DNA of 64,000 bases from Terriglobia bacterium (lineage in GTDB: Bacteria; Acidobacteriota; Terriglobia; Terriglobales; Acidobacteriaceae): contig JAIQFH010000033.1 of the NCBI GenBank assembly GCA_020073385.1, forward strand, positions 17,899 through 81,898, given 5' to 3'. Below are positions 45,599 through 56,071 of the stretch, piece by piece. The notes beneath the pieces were generated by a model that was given only the letters and a program-made list of their open reading frames with translations, had not been told where the DNA came from and made no database searches. How positions within the stretch are numbered: position 1 is the stretch's first letter; every line of letters begins with the position of its first letter. Position numbers and translations under genes: made by a program.

Positions 45599-45799
45599 CT
45601 ACTTTTCAACGTCGAAGTAAATTTTCGTAGTGGTGCGGTATTTGACTATCTTCTTGCCGTCCAGTTCTATCTCTAATTCCGCCACTCGTGCCCACTTCAT
45701 ACCCCGAACTGTTTTTGCAGCTTCTGCTACCGCGTTTTCAGCAGCCTTGGCGAAACTCTCTTTGGAAGTTCCGACTACCTCAATAATCTTCTGCGTCAT
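45599..45799 (-). CDS. Dodecin
   Basis: 66 residues, full length for dodecin, a dodecameric flavin-binding storage protein. The start MTQKIIEVVGTSKESFAKAA is typical, and the flavin-stacking Trp lies in VRGMKWARVAELEIEL. CAGGAGAACC upstream fixes ATG at 45799. It stands alone at the edge of the stress region; no operon partner is evident. Confidence 0.9.
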   Translation of the reverse strand: MTQKIIEVVGTSKESFAKAAENAVAEAAKTVRGMKWARVAELEIELDGKKIVKYRTTTKIYFDVEK

Positions 45800-46203
45800 T
45801 GTGGTTCTCCTGATGATTGTGATTTGCACTTTGGATTGTACCGCTGGTTTTGGCGGTCATTGCCTCCACCGCCAGTGCGCCGAGCAGGTTCCCGGTTCAA
45901 AGAGGTAACCGTAGGTCTGGCACCCATCCCACGACCGTTCAAAAGTGAGCAGTTTTTCAAATGAACTAAGGCTACCCTGTATGGGATTTGGAAGACCAAG
46001 TCGGTGCTGTATATACCGTGCGAAGGTCAGATCGTTGATCGATTTTGCAATTCCGGGCGACCTTTTGGCGATTCACTTTGTTTCGCCGTAAGGGCCGAAG
46101 TGCAGCCAGTTCCGCCGCTCCCCGCTCAGCGGCTTTGCACTCTCGCCATAAACTCATTCACTGGTTGCGTAGGTTCTTGTGTTGCCTTACTAGCGGAGCC
46201 GCA
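45800..46203. other. Intergenic, about 400 bp
   Basis: Contains a short hairpin (ACCGC...GCGGT near 45839-45856) and the promoter zones for the leftward dodecin gene and the broken response regulator. No open frame of interest. Confidence 0.4.
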
Positions 46204-46600
46204 ATGACACGAATCTTAATCGCAGACGACAGCACGCCGGTTCGATGCGGGCTGCGCACTTTGCTGGAACTGAATGCAGACTGGCAGGTTTGTGGGGAGG
46301 CGATGGATGGCGCTGATGCGGTAGAAAAGGCGCACCAGTTAGCCCCCAACCTCATATTGATGGACTTCTCTATGCCGCAGATGGACGGCGTACAAGCAAG
46401 CCCGTAAAATCGCCGAATCTGGCAGACACGTCCCGATTCTGCTCTTCAGTCTGCATCTCTCGCCTCAACTCGTGGAATTGGCACGCAACGCTGGTTTGCG
46501 GGGTGCAATTTCAAAGTCGGAAATCAGCAAGTTGCCTTATGCGATCAAGGCCCCTTCAGCGCGGCGAGACCTTCTTCTATTCGACCTAAACGGGGAAGTA
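46204..46600 (+). pseudogene. Frameshifted response-regulator receiver
   Basis: Starts as an intact receiver: MTRILIADDSTPVRCGLRTL, phospho-acceptor in ILMDFSMPQMDG. At 46399-46404 (agcccgtaaa) the frame runs into a stop after residue 67. The rest continues one frame over as RKIAESGRHVPILLFSLHLS and GLRGAISKSEISKLPYAI. A second slip at a cccc run near 46550 then leads to the natural-looking end LQRGETFFYST. Two indels at short C-runs are either decay or sequencing error. Confidence 0.7.
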
Positions 46601-46636
46601 GGTAGTGCGCCCGAAGTCCGATAGGCGTGTGCAGCA

Positions 46637-47272
46637 TCATTCAGCGAGGATAGCGGGAGGCAAGTGTGAACCATTTGGGTGAATGAAGGCCTCAAGCTCA
46701 AAAGAAAATTGGTCGTACTTGACCCTGCCTTCAACCACCGTGTTGTTCTTGTCGATGGTGATCTTCTTGGCCTGACCGAGGTCGGAAATCTGTATGTTTC
46801 TCAGCGGGATGTCGAGGTCTTCGGTGATGGCCTTTCCCCCGGTAAGGCGGGCCACGTCCTGCAACATGCGCTTGCGTTGATCCCCGGAGCCGGGTGCCTT
46901 GACAGCAGCGACTTGCAGCGGGCCACGCAGTTTGTTCACGACGAGAGTTGCCAGCGCCTCGCTCCCAACATCCTCTGCGATTATGAGCAGCGGCTTGCCA
47001 CTCTTGGTGATTTGGTCAAGCAGCGGTAGCACGTCCTTCTTGGAACTGATTTTCTTTTCGTGAATGAGAACGTAGGCGTCCTCGAAATCAACTTCCATGC
47101 GTTCGGGGTCAGTGACGAAGTAGGGCGAGAGGTAGCCGCAGCCAAATTGCAGGCACCCAACCTGTGACTTGTTGCTGGCGCTGTGCTGAAGGATGGTGCC
47201 GTCACGTTCGACAGCCCCTTCTTCGACACGAGCCAAAACACGGTCGTCAACTGTAGCAAGTTTCGCAGTCAT
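46637..47272 (-). CDS. Chimera: GroES-like N-terminus fused to part of the GroEL apical domain
   Basis: A 211-residue protein. Residues about 6-38 ([20 protein letters not shown], then SASNKSQVG) align with GroES, compare [20 protein letters not shown] at 50320. Then, from about residue 43, the frame reads [16 protein letters not shown] through [20 protein letters not shown] to [19 protein letters not shown]. This is the GroEL apical domain corresponding roughly to E. coli residues 195-337. A 30-residue unrelated tail follows. The equatorial and intermediate domains, and so ATPase and ring contacts, are absent. GGAGGT lies upstream of the ATG and the frame is intact, so it may be expressed as a natural mini-chaperone. 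A decaying fusion is the alternative. Confidence 0.75.
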   Translation of the reverse strand: MTAKLATVDDRVLARVEEGAVERDGTILQHSASNKSQVGCLQFGCGYLSPYFVTDPERMEVDFEDAYVLIHEKKISSKKDVLPLLDQITKSGKPLLIIAEDVGSEALATLVVNKLRGPLQVAAVKAPGSGDQRKRMLQDVARLTGGKAITEDLDIPLRNIQISDLGQAKKITIDKNNTVVEGRVKYDQFSFELEAFIHPNGSHLPPAILAE

Positions 47273-47469
47273 GGGTGCAGGACCTCCGTCGCGCTGTCAT
47301 TCGCGGAAGTTGGTATTGATTACAAGAAGTATGTCCGATTTCAGTCTTGCATTATGGTCAGTTTTGTACACTCCGGACATTCCGATTGTGGATCGGCTCA
47401 GCCAAGAGAGATGCATGAAACATGCTGTGAGAGGGGTGTGCCAGTGTTGTACGCTGTGGGAACCCATGA

Positions 47470-48444
47470 TCAAGACAAGTGAAGACCCAGGTCGCCTCCC
47501 CTTGTGGGGGTGGCCTGTAGGAGGGGGAGGACTACTAAGAATCTTGCCCCTTTTCCGACTTCGCTAGTTACTTCAATCCGACCGTGATGATCTTCAACAG
47601 TTCGGCGGGCCATTGAGAGTCCCAGTCCTGTGCCCGTTCCCTTGGTCGTGTAAAACGGGCGAAAGATGTTGGCCAGATGTTCGGGCGCAATGCCACGACC
47701 CGTATCCACCACGGTAATCGCGGCATCGCCTTTCAAGAGAGAAATCTCCACGCGAATTGTGCCCTCGCCGTCGATTGCTTGAAGCGCATTCAACAATAAA
47801 TTCAGCAACAATCGGTGAATCTGATCGCTATCGTGTTCGACATTTGGCAGTCTCGGGTCTTTCTGGAGTTCGATCCTGATTGAGACGGAGGGCACTTGCT
47901 GCCGAGCCAACACGACAGCTTGTTCCACAGTGGTGTTCAGGTCGCTCGAACGAATCTCAGGTGGGTGCGGCCGGGCGGCTTGCAAGAGGTCGGTGAGAAT
48001 GCTGGTAATCTGCCCGATCTCCGCACGAAGGCCCTTGACCGCAGCAAGAGACGAACTGTTCTGAGATAAGTCACTGCCAACAATTTCGATCACTCCTGCA
48101 ATGCCCGCGAGCAAATTGCGGATTTCGTGAGCCCGCCCAGTGGCAAGTTCTCCGACTGTGGCCAGGCATTCTGCACGCGACATCTGGGCACGGTGAAGGC
48201 GTTCCACCTCTTCTCTGTTCTCGCGTAACTGCTGGACCATGCGGTTGAAGTTGCGACCGAGGTCGCCGATTTCGTTGTTGAGATTGGAAAAGCCTACCGT
48301 GACACTGAGGTCGCCTTCGCCGACGCGCACAATCTTGCGGTGAAGTTCCGTCACCACGAGCCGCAAATCGTCGCCGCTGTTGGTTGCGGCTAGAGCCTTG
48401 TATCCGTTTTCGTGCAGAAGGATCATTGGAGACAATGTATCCAT
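47470..48444 (-). CDS. Soluble histidine kinase lacking a sensor domain
   Basis: 324 residues. It begins inside what looks like a HAMP-type linker (LHRKIVRVGEGDLSVTVGFS and LNNEIGDLGRNFNRMVQQL), with no transmembrane segment or input domain before it. HisKA has its His in GRAHEIRNLLAGIAG, and the HATPase is complete (LLLNLLLNALQAIDGEG, VVDTGRGIAPEHL, GTGTGLGLSMARR). It probably arose by 5' truncation of a membrane kinase. It could still act as a cytoplasmic kinase. The nearby receiver genes at 46204 and 56979 are broken; the one at 56072 is intact. Confidence 0.8.
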   Translation of the reverse strand: MDTLSPMILLHENGYKALAATNSGDDLRLVVTELHRKIVRVGEGDLSVTVGFSNLNNEIGDLGRNFNRMVQQLRENREEVERLHRAQMSRAECLATVGELATGRAHEIRNLLAGIAGVIEIVGSDLSQNSSSLAAVKGLRAEIGQITSILTDLLQAARPHPPEIRSSDLNTTVEQAVVLARQQVPSVSIRIELQKDPRLPNVEHDSDQIHRLLLNLLLNALQAIDGEGTIRVEISLLKGDAAITVVDTGRGIAPEHLANIFRPFYTTKGTGTGLGLSMARRTVEDHHGRIEVTSEVGKGARFLVVLPLLQATPTRGGDLGLHLS

Positions 48445-48568
48445 AGGGGAGTGCTGCGACTACCGATACCGATTGTGTATATCGCTCGGTGCGCCACGAT
48501 TCTGTCCAAAATTGCTCACAATCTAAACTGCGGCACTCAGATTGGCTCACTTCAAAACTCTGAGCCGT

Positions 48569-48976
48569 TCAGGCCTGTACCATACGTTCCAGCGCAAACT
48601 TGTTGAGGATCACCAGACTGGTACCCTTTGATTGGATGAACTGCTTCTTCCTAAAGTCGGCAAACAAACGGCTGACGGTCTCACGGGTTGTGCCGATCAT
48701 CTCCGCGATCTCCCCATGCGTCAGAACCAAATGCAAATGTAGAGAATGGTTCGAATCTCCCCGCTCTGCTGACCAACCCAGCAGCAGTTTGGCAAACTTC
48801 TGACCCGGCGAGGTGCTTAACCCCAAAGTTCGGATTTCCTCAAAGGCTGAATAGTAGTTATGGCTAAGTTGCTGTGCCACCCGTATCGCTACCTCCCCAT
48901 AGTCATGCAGAAATTGGAATAGAGCGTCTGCTGCGATGAAGTTAGCCTGCCCCGGCTCGACCATTTCCGCCGTCAC
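48569..48976 (-). CDS. Crp/Fnr-family C-terminal fragment (DNA-binding half only)
   Basis: About 135 residues from GTG at 48976. It begins in the last part of the cyclic-nucleotide-like domain (FIAADALFQFLHDYGEVAIR) and contains the dimer helix and the whole winged helix (LTHGEIAEMIGTTRETVSRL, KGTSLVILNKFALER). The sensory beta-barrel is missing. AGGAAT lies upstream of the GTG. It is either a pseudogene or a constitutive DNA-binding remnant. A full-length relative lies at 57779. Confidence 0.65.
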   Translation of the reverse strand: MTAEMVEPGQANFIAADALFQFLHDYGEVAIRVAQQLSHNYYSAFEEIRTLGLSTSPGQKFAKLLLGWSAERGDSNHSLHLHLVLTHGEIAEMIGTTRETVSRLFADFRKKQFIQSKGTSLVILNKFALERMVQA

Positions 48977-49114
48977 CTCATTCCTCGACGTCTCGGATGC
49001 GCCGTTCGATATTCGGTACTGTTACAGTTTGCACTACATGTACTACAAGTTTTGCAACGTTCACCAGATCTTGCGCGTGACTCCGGGGATGGAAGCTGGC
49101 CTTAGCGATCACGT

Positions 49115-49318
49115 ATGGTCGCTGGAAGAACTCGTAGGAACCCTTCGATTACTGATCCAGAAATTAAACGATTGACCAACAAAGCAGAACAACTGAAAGC
49201 GATGAGTGACCGACTGCTTGAACAGAGTCGCCAGTTGAAGGGCCAGGCGGCCAAGTTGATCGCTGAATCGAAAAAACTCATCGCCAGCAAGCCGATATTC
49301 CCCTCAGTCAAACTGTAA
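49115..49318 (+). CDS. Small coiled-coil protein
   Basis: 67 residues. The centre (EIKRLTNKAEQLKAMSDRLL continuing to AAKLIAESKKLIAS) is a regular heptad-like helix, rich in Lys, Gln and Leu. No family recognised and no good ribosome site. It could be a small structural or toxin-antitoxin-like protein, or chance. Confidence 0.4.
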   Translation: MVAGRTRRNPSITDPEIKRLTNKAEQLKAMSDRLLEQSRQLKGQAAKLIAESKKLIASKPIFPSVKL

Positions 49319-49621
49319 CAGTACGCGATCTTCACTTCGTGGACCTGTCGGCAGGGAGATTCCGATCACGTCCACACTGAAGCCATTGGAGAAGTCTGCT
49401 GCAAAGTAATTTTGATCGTCCGGTCAGCCTCCGTCTGATGCAGTCCCCTAGCAGAAGCCCTCAGTCACGGCTCGCGCCAAGCGAACAATCTGCTTGTGAC
49501 CCCGAAATAAAGGTGAGCAGTTTAGACCAGCTATTCCTTTCTATGGGGGCCATCATGATGTTTGAGACGAGCGCTTCCTTCTCTCTCATTGCTGGTGTGG
49601 TCTACGCAGGAAGGAGACGAT
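49319..49621. other. Intergenic, about 300 bp
   Basis: No gene or clear repeat. The stretch ggtgagcagttt near 49512 resembles gtgagcagtttt near 45945, which may be a shared relic of upstream sequence. Confidence 0.35.
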
Positions 49622-49831
49622 ATGCGCTGCTTTTGGGAGCACACGGGTGTCCTTGAGCCGATCTATCGTTTATTGGGCCAAGGGTTAAATGATAAGGATA
49701 TAGGAACGAAGCTGGGTCTCGCCGAAGTGAACGTACAGAACTGCATCGCCTGGGTCATTCATTTCTTAAACCTGAAGGATCGCCAAGAGCTGGTTCTATA
49801 CGCTTCAGCCGGGCGTAGCTTTGTGCGCTAG
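49622..49831 (+). CDS. Stand-alone LuxR-type helix-turn-helix protein
   Basis: 69 residues from ATG at 49622 with AAGGAGACGAT upstream. RLLGQGLNDKDIGTKLGLAE and VNVQNCIAWVIHFLNLKDRQ match the C-terminal DNA-binding domain of NarL/LuxR regulators. No receiver domain is attached. Its size and good ribosome site argue for a real gene of a short, HTH-only family. Target unknown. Confidence 0.65.
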   Translation: MRCFWEHTGVLEPIYRLLGQGLNDKDIGTKLGLAEVNVQNCIAWVIHFLNLKDRQELVLYASAGRSFVR

Positions 49832-50052
49832 TTGGAAGCTGAAGGCGACCGACAGGCCGACTCTTGTGACCTCGGAAGAAACATCAGGGTATACGGTCAC
49901 AGATTGCAACAGCGGACGATAAGGGCATCAAAGGGACCTTCGAGTTCCGCCATTGGTCACACTGTTGAATGAGACGTGACCTGTAAATTCAGACTCATGT
50001 TGGATTGGCGGAGCGAAGGAAGTGGCTTCGGGCAGAGGAGATGAGAACCAAA

Positions 50053-50250
50053 ATGGTGAAGCCGGATGCCGATACATGGCGGCTGTGGTTAGGGCTTGGT
50101 CTGGCCAGTCTTGGTGCTCTCAATGCGGTGCTTGCCTTTAGCATCGGCAGAAATGTGATGCCGACATTTCTGGCGGTCTCCGTCCTGATGGCTCTGGTCG
50201 GACTGATCCAATTGTCGCTCTGGTCTAAAACTCGACGGTCCTGGCTCTGA
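50053..50250 (+). CDS. Small two-helix membrane protein
   Basis: 65 residues with two hydrophobic segments (LWLGLGLASLGALNAVLAF and MPTFLAVSVLMALVGLIQLS) and a basic end WSKTRRSWL. ATG at 50053 is preferred because GAGGAG is 12 nt upstream; the ATG at 50041 touches it. Function unknown. It is 69 nt before groES and could be co-transcribed. Confidence 0.5.
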   Translation: MVKPDADTWRLWLGLGLASLGALNAVLAFSIGRNVMPTFLAVSVLMALVGLIQLSLWSKTRRSWL

Positions 50251-50319
50251 CAGGCGATCGGTTTTCACCCCTCCCGGTAGTAACGCGGGATTCAAAGGAA
50301 AGGAAAGGAGTCTGCAAGT

Positions 50320-50649
50320 ATGGCGACAAAGTTTACCCCACTGCACGACCGCATTCTGTTGCGGCGAGTAGAAGAAGTTGGCACAACTCGGGGGGGGATC
50401 ATCATCCCGGACTCTGCCAAAGACAAACCACAAGAGGGCGAAGTCATCTCGGTTGGCAAGGGCAAGACCAACGACGAAGGCAAGGTGTTTCCTCTAGCGC
50501 TGAAAGAAGGCGACCGCATTCTGTTCGGCAAATATTCTGGGACCGAGATCAAGATTGATGGGGAGGATTTCCTCATCATGAAAGAGGAAGAAGCCCTTGG
50601 CGTTGTCACCGGTGCAGCGAGGAAAGAGACCGCAGGCGTTAAGAGATAG
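50320..50649 (+). CDS. groES: Co-chaperonin GroES
   Basis: 109 residues, slightly longer than usual because of a C-terminal extension after [22 protein letters not shown] and the mobile loop [16 protein letters not shown] are intact, as is the roof region. It caps GroEL and closes the folding chamber. GGAAAGGAG lies upstream. No CIRCE inverted repeat was seen in the preceding 250 nt, so HrcA control is not evident. groEL follows at 126 nt. Confidence 0.95.
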   Translation: MATKFTPLHDRILLRRVEEVGTTRGGIIIPDSAKDKPQEGEVISVGKGKTNDEGKVFPLALKEGDRILFGKYSGTEIKIDGEDFLIMKEEEALGVVTGAARKETAGVKR

Positions 50650-50763
50650 CGGTCGCTCGAGCGTCCGTTGTTGTATCTGACCAAGGTGCCAGCAGGCAAT
50701 CCTGCTCCTGTACTGCGGTGAAGCGAAAGGGGCTTGCACACTTGAAGTTTTCAGCATTCCTAG

Positions 50764-52437
<1,674 letters not shown>

Positions 52438-52709
52438 GGAACTAGAGGCACGGTTCACTATTGTTGAAGAGTTGCCTGCGCTTGCGGTAAACAGTGCTCA
52501 ACAGAGTGAGACACCGAATGGAAGTGAGAAAATCGAGCACGACTTGTGCTTGATGGACACGCGTCGCCGTTCTTTGGGGATCACCGCGGAAAAGAATCAC
52601 CGTGTTGCAGGAACTTCCTTCCACGGGGTTGCGATCCTGGCCTCCGTTGTCGAGTGCCGTAAGCGCGGATCATCATTGCTGACTTCTCGATCTACCTGGA
52701 TCATCTGCC

Positions 52710-53114
52710 CTATTTTGCAAAGTGGTGTCGGATTTTGGCCGCAATTTGACGATCTGTCATCTTGTCAACTGTTTCAATGCAGACGATGCGCCCACCCAGT
52801 TTGTCTCCCTCGAGACGTTTCTTCAGCTCGCCCTTGGCCTCACCAGGCCCAAATATCAGAATAGATTCTGCCTCGCGAATACTCGCAATCACCGCATCGT
52901 AGTAAATATTGAGATGTCCCGTGAACTTTCTTTCGCGGCTATCATCTGCCGGTACTTGCTGTGATTCATAGGGAGTCGTAGAGCGTGCGCCACCAGAACG
53001 TCCGAGCTGTTTTTCAACCTTTGATATTATCAGCCTTGTTGCTTCCCCATGGTCCGCAACAGCCATGATCACAGCTTTCCTATGGTCAATCCACAAACCT
53101 ACCTTTGTGCTCAT
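52710..53114 (-). CDS. eRF1-domain-like protein of unknown function
   Basis: 134 residues: MSTKVGLWIDHRKAVIMAV at the start and ILIFGPGEAKGELKKRLEGD in the middle. I know this as a conserved family annotated as related to translational-machinery or release-factor domains; there is no GGQ motif, so it is not a release factor. The variable middle (GRSGGARSTTPYESQQ) is polar and probably disordered. It lies convergent to groEL and upstream of Hsp20 on the same strand, fitting a stress group. Confidence 0.65.
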   Translation of the reverse strand: MSTKVGLWIDHRKAVIMAVADHGEATRLIISKVEKQLGRSGGARSTTPYESQQVPADDSRERKFTGHLNIYYDAVIASIREAESILIFGPGEAKGELKKRLEGDKLGGRIVCIETVDKMTDRQIAAKIRHHFAK

Positions 53115-53258
53115 CGATTTCTCCTTTGGCTACTAGTAAGCGGCTGACGGCCATTAGCAACCCGCTCACGAGCAGAAATCCTCAAATGGTGATGAGCTTC
53201 CGGCAAAGAGAATGGCCCGGAACCTTTGGACTCCCGGCGGGATGCGGCAGCCAACAGT

Positions 53259-53741
53259 TCAGGCCGCCTTCGCCTTCGGCAGGCCCTTGATCTCCACCTG
53301 GCGCGGCAACGCAGCGGCCGCGACTGGGGCGGTGATTTCGAGTAAGCCGTCGTTGTACTCCGCGGTGATCTGCTCCGTGTCCAGCCCCTCAGGCAAGGTC
53401 AGCGTGCGACTGAGGGTGCCATAGCTGAGCTCCCGATAGAGGTAGTCCACGTCCTTGGCCTCGCGGCTGGCTTTGCGCTCGGCACTGACCGTCAGTAGGT
53501 TGCCCAGCAACTTCAACTCCACCGTGCTCGGATCCACGCCCGGAAGGGCCAGGCGCAGGTGATACTTCTTCGCCTCCTTATCCACCCAGACCTCGGCGGG
53601 CGGCACCAAAGCGAATGGAGAGCCCTCCGGCTCCGTACCCGCGGGCCGACCAGTCAGCAGCCGGTTGAACAGTTGGTCGAAACCACGACGGAGTTCGACC
53701 AAATCCTCAAACCAATTCTCACGAATCGCTAGTTGGGTCAT
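53259..53741 (-). CDS. Hsp20/alpha-crystallin small heat-shock protein
   Basis: 160 residues. The alpha-crystallin domain spans about residues 50-145: PPAEVWVDKEAKKYHLRLAL, PGVDPSTVELKLLGNLLTVS, and RTLTLPEGLDTEQITAEYND with GLLEI. The N-terminal helix is WFEDLVELRRGFDQLFNRLL. The C-terminal anchor I-x-I motif appears as VEIKGLPKAKAA. It binds unfolding proteins without ATP for later rescue by GroEL, encoded nearby. Confidence 0.92.
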   Translation of the reverse strand: MTQLAIRENWFEDLVELRRGFDQLFNRLLTGRPAGTEPEGSPFALVPPAEVWVDKEAKKYHLRLALPGVDPSTVELKLLGNLLTVSAERKASREAKDVDYLYRELSYGTLSRTLTLPEGLDTEQITAEYNDGLLEITAPVAAAALPRQVEIKGLPKAKAA

Positions 53742-53994
53742 CGCACACCTCTCTTCTGTGCTAATCGGACACTCTCAATCCTAATCCCCCGGATCAATGA
53801 ATCTCTGTGACGGCAGGTACATCTTCGAGGTCGGAATCGAGATCACAGCGCAAAGTCTTGGGAAAGCGGATAATGAGTATGGCATTGACTTCCTCCAGGG
53901 AGTCCCAGCGGGCTTTGGGCGCCACCTACAAACAGGGGAACCTAGGACCACCAGGGATCGAGCGCACTTCAATTCAGTTCGAAGGAGACTGCCG

Positions 53995-54780
53995 ATGATT
54001 CCAATCCCCATCATTGCCACGATTATTGTCGTTCTGTACATCCTTAGCGCAATCAAGATTTTGCGCGAATACGAGCGTGGCGTGATCTTCCGCCTAGGGC
54101 GGCTACTTCCGAATGCCAAAGGGCCGGGAATCATCCTGGTGTTTGCCCCGGTGGACCGCATGGTGCGTATTTCTCTCCGACAGGAAGCACTCGAAGTACC
54201 ACCGCAAGACATCATCACCCGCGACAACGTCACCCTGAAGGTAAACGCAGTTATCTTTCTGCGCGTCATTGATCCGAACCACGCTGTGGTAGAGGTCTCC
54301 AACTACCTCCACCAGACTTCGCAGTTCGCACAGACTACGCTGCGCTCAGTCCTGGGCGAGGTCGAGTTGGACGAATTGCTGGCCCGCCGGGAAAAGATCA
54401 ACATGCGCCTACAGAGCATTCTCGATGCGCACACGTCCCCGTGGGGTGTGAAAGTGGCGAATGTCGAGGTTAAGCAAGTGGATATGCCCGAGTCCATGCT
54501 GCGCGCCATGGCCAAGCAAGCAGAAGCGGAGCGCGAAAAGCGGTCGAAGATCATTCATGCTGAAGGCGAGTTTTCAGCGGCACAGCGATTGGTGGATGCT
54601 GCCCGCCTTCTCGCAGAACAACCTGTCAGCATCCAGCTCCGCTATCTGCAAACCCTGACTGAAATCGGAGTGGAAAAGAACACGACAGTCGTTTTTCCCG
54701 TACCGGTGGACATTCTTTCGCGCATCACCGAAACCTCGGGATGGCCTACGGCCAGTACCCCCGTTCCCACCAAGCCCTAG
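53995..54780 (+). CDS. Slipin/stomatin-like SPFH-domain membrane protein
   Basis: 261 residues from ATG at 53995 with GAAGGAGAC upstream. One N-terminal membrane segment ([19 protein letters not shown]), then a band-7 domain: [40 protein letters not shown], and the helical [21 protein letters not shown] NfeD-type partner, usual for slipins, is not adjacent. It is likely a membrane scaffold for stress or protease functions. Confidence 0.9.
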   Translation: MIPIPIIATIIVVLYILSAIKILREYERGVIFRLGRLLPNAKGPGIILVFAPVDRMVRISLRQEALEVPPQDIITRDNVTLKVNAVIFLRVIDPNHAVVEVSNYLHQTSQFAQTTLRSVLGEVELDELLARREKINMRLQSILDAHTSPWGVKVANVEVKQVDMPESMLRAMAKQAEAEREKRSKIIHAEGEFSAAQRLVDAARLLAEQPVSIQLRYLQTLTEIGVEKNTTVVFPVPVDILSRITETSGWPTASTPVPTKP

Positions 54781-54966
54781 CTGGCGGCCGGCTGAAAGGA
54801 CATGCGGATTGCCTTTTTGGGCTGCCATCGCGATCCTTACCTTTCCTGATGTGTATGGGGAAACACAGCTGGCGCGAAATCCCCCACATCGCCAGCTATT
54901 CAACTGGGGTGCAGTTTGAATTTTGGCCATCTGGAACCGGAAAGCTGATTGTGCCATGCTGGAGGC

Positions 54967-55194
54967 ATGAAAAGGCCACACCTTGAAGTCACCCAAAACG
55001 ACAAGTCGGGGCTGCACGGCAAGTGCTCCAGTTGCGACGAATACTTTACGGTTGGCGGACCTGGGTTGGCCAGGGATCCGGCAGTGGCGATGAAAACTCT
55101 GCAGCGGCAATTTGACAAGCATTGCAGGCAGGTCCATCGTGAGGACTGCAGCCAAGCCGCTGCTCAAATTCAGACAGACGGCACAAAGGATTAG
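54967..55194 (+). CDS. Small zinc-finger-like protein
   Basis: 75 residues from ATG at 54967 (GGAGG upstream). KCSSCDEYF gives a Cys-x2-Cys pair, and FDKHCRQVHREDC gives the His/Cys partners, so one zinc site is likely. The start MKRPHLEVTQNDKSGLHGKC is one I associate with a conserved acidobacterial family of unknown function. Confidence 0.6.
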   Translation: MKRPHLEVTQNDKSGLHGKCSSCDEYFTVGGPGLARDPAVAMKTLQRQFDKHCRQVHREDCSQAAAQIQTDGTKD

Positions 55195-55748
55195 TTGTCT
55201 TACCCTTCCGTGAGAAGCAGCCACTCACGACACGAGGCACAGCCTCCAACATAAGCAGAGAAGTTTCAAACATTAGCATATGAAGCGCGCGTGCCTCTAG
55301 CGATGCTCGCGGCTGCAATCACCTCGAACGTAAGGCGCGGAAAGAACTGAGACACGTCACTCCCGTGCCGCAGCCCAGCTTGGATCCCTTCCGATGAATT
55401 GCTATTTACTCAAAAGGAGTCCAGCAACTTTGTTGTTAAGTACCTGTGTCCGCCGTTAGTCAAGAGGAGCCTGCTTTATCACTACACGTTGATAGGCCGG
55501 GCTACCTACGGGGCGTCGCATATTTTTGTCATGAGTGACGACGGGATGAACGCTGCGCTTCATATTTCCTCGGGGTACTGAGTTTAGTTGCTGTCCACAA
55601 TGCTCGCTGTCCTTATTGGGCGCGCTCCGCTTCGGCGCCGTTCAACGATTTGGTCCGACGATTGGCAACGACACGAGGCTAAAGCTCTTCTGACGTGCCC
55701 CCGTTTGCTGTACCACACCGAATGTTCGTCCTCGATTGGTTTTTGGTT
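55195..55748. other. Intergenic, about 550 bp, no supportable gene
   Basis: A 60-codon forward frame (55399-55581) has no ribosome site and no recognisable sequence. No strong repeats or hairpins noted. Confidence 0.4.
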
Positions 55749-55910
55749 TCAGCGGGGATGAGGTCCGGAGCAGGGGACGGCGTTTGAGTCCCCTGCTCTG
55801 GCAGCCTTGGGCCAGCTCACGTCTTGCGTCATCAGTACTAATGCACCGTCGATGTCTCGCTTGTTGAATGCGGAGTGCGCCTGCTCAATAAGGGTCTTAG
55901 TGTCCGCCAT
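55749..55910 (-). pseudogene. Truncated SnoaL-like (NTF2-fold) gene
   Basis: The ATG at 55910 has a perfect AGGAGG upstream and opens MADTKTLIEQAHSAFNKRD, DGALVLMTQDVSWPKA, the typical start of SnoaL-like ketosteroid-isomerase-fold proteins. After 37 residues the match ends and a stop follows at residue 54, so about two thirds of the protein are missing. Confidence 0.6.
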
Positions 55911-56071
55911 TCATCCTCCTACAACGCTCGCCATGCACTCGGCTCTCGTTATCCGGCCAGTCCACATTATCGCTAACGAGCTTCAGCAAAAGGAAGGGCG
56001 AGGCGGCACCGTGTTCATCCGGAAACAGATCGCCTCAGAAGTCCGTTTGTTCTCGCCGGTGGGCGTGAAAG

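Noticed and set aside
50070..50319. CIRCE (HrcA) element before groES
   Set aside because: Looked for TTAGCACTC-N9-GAGTGCTAA and found nothing similar.
55399..55581. 60-codon forward frame in the gap after the zinc-finger gene
   Set aside because: No ribosome site and no similarity recognised.
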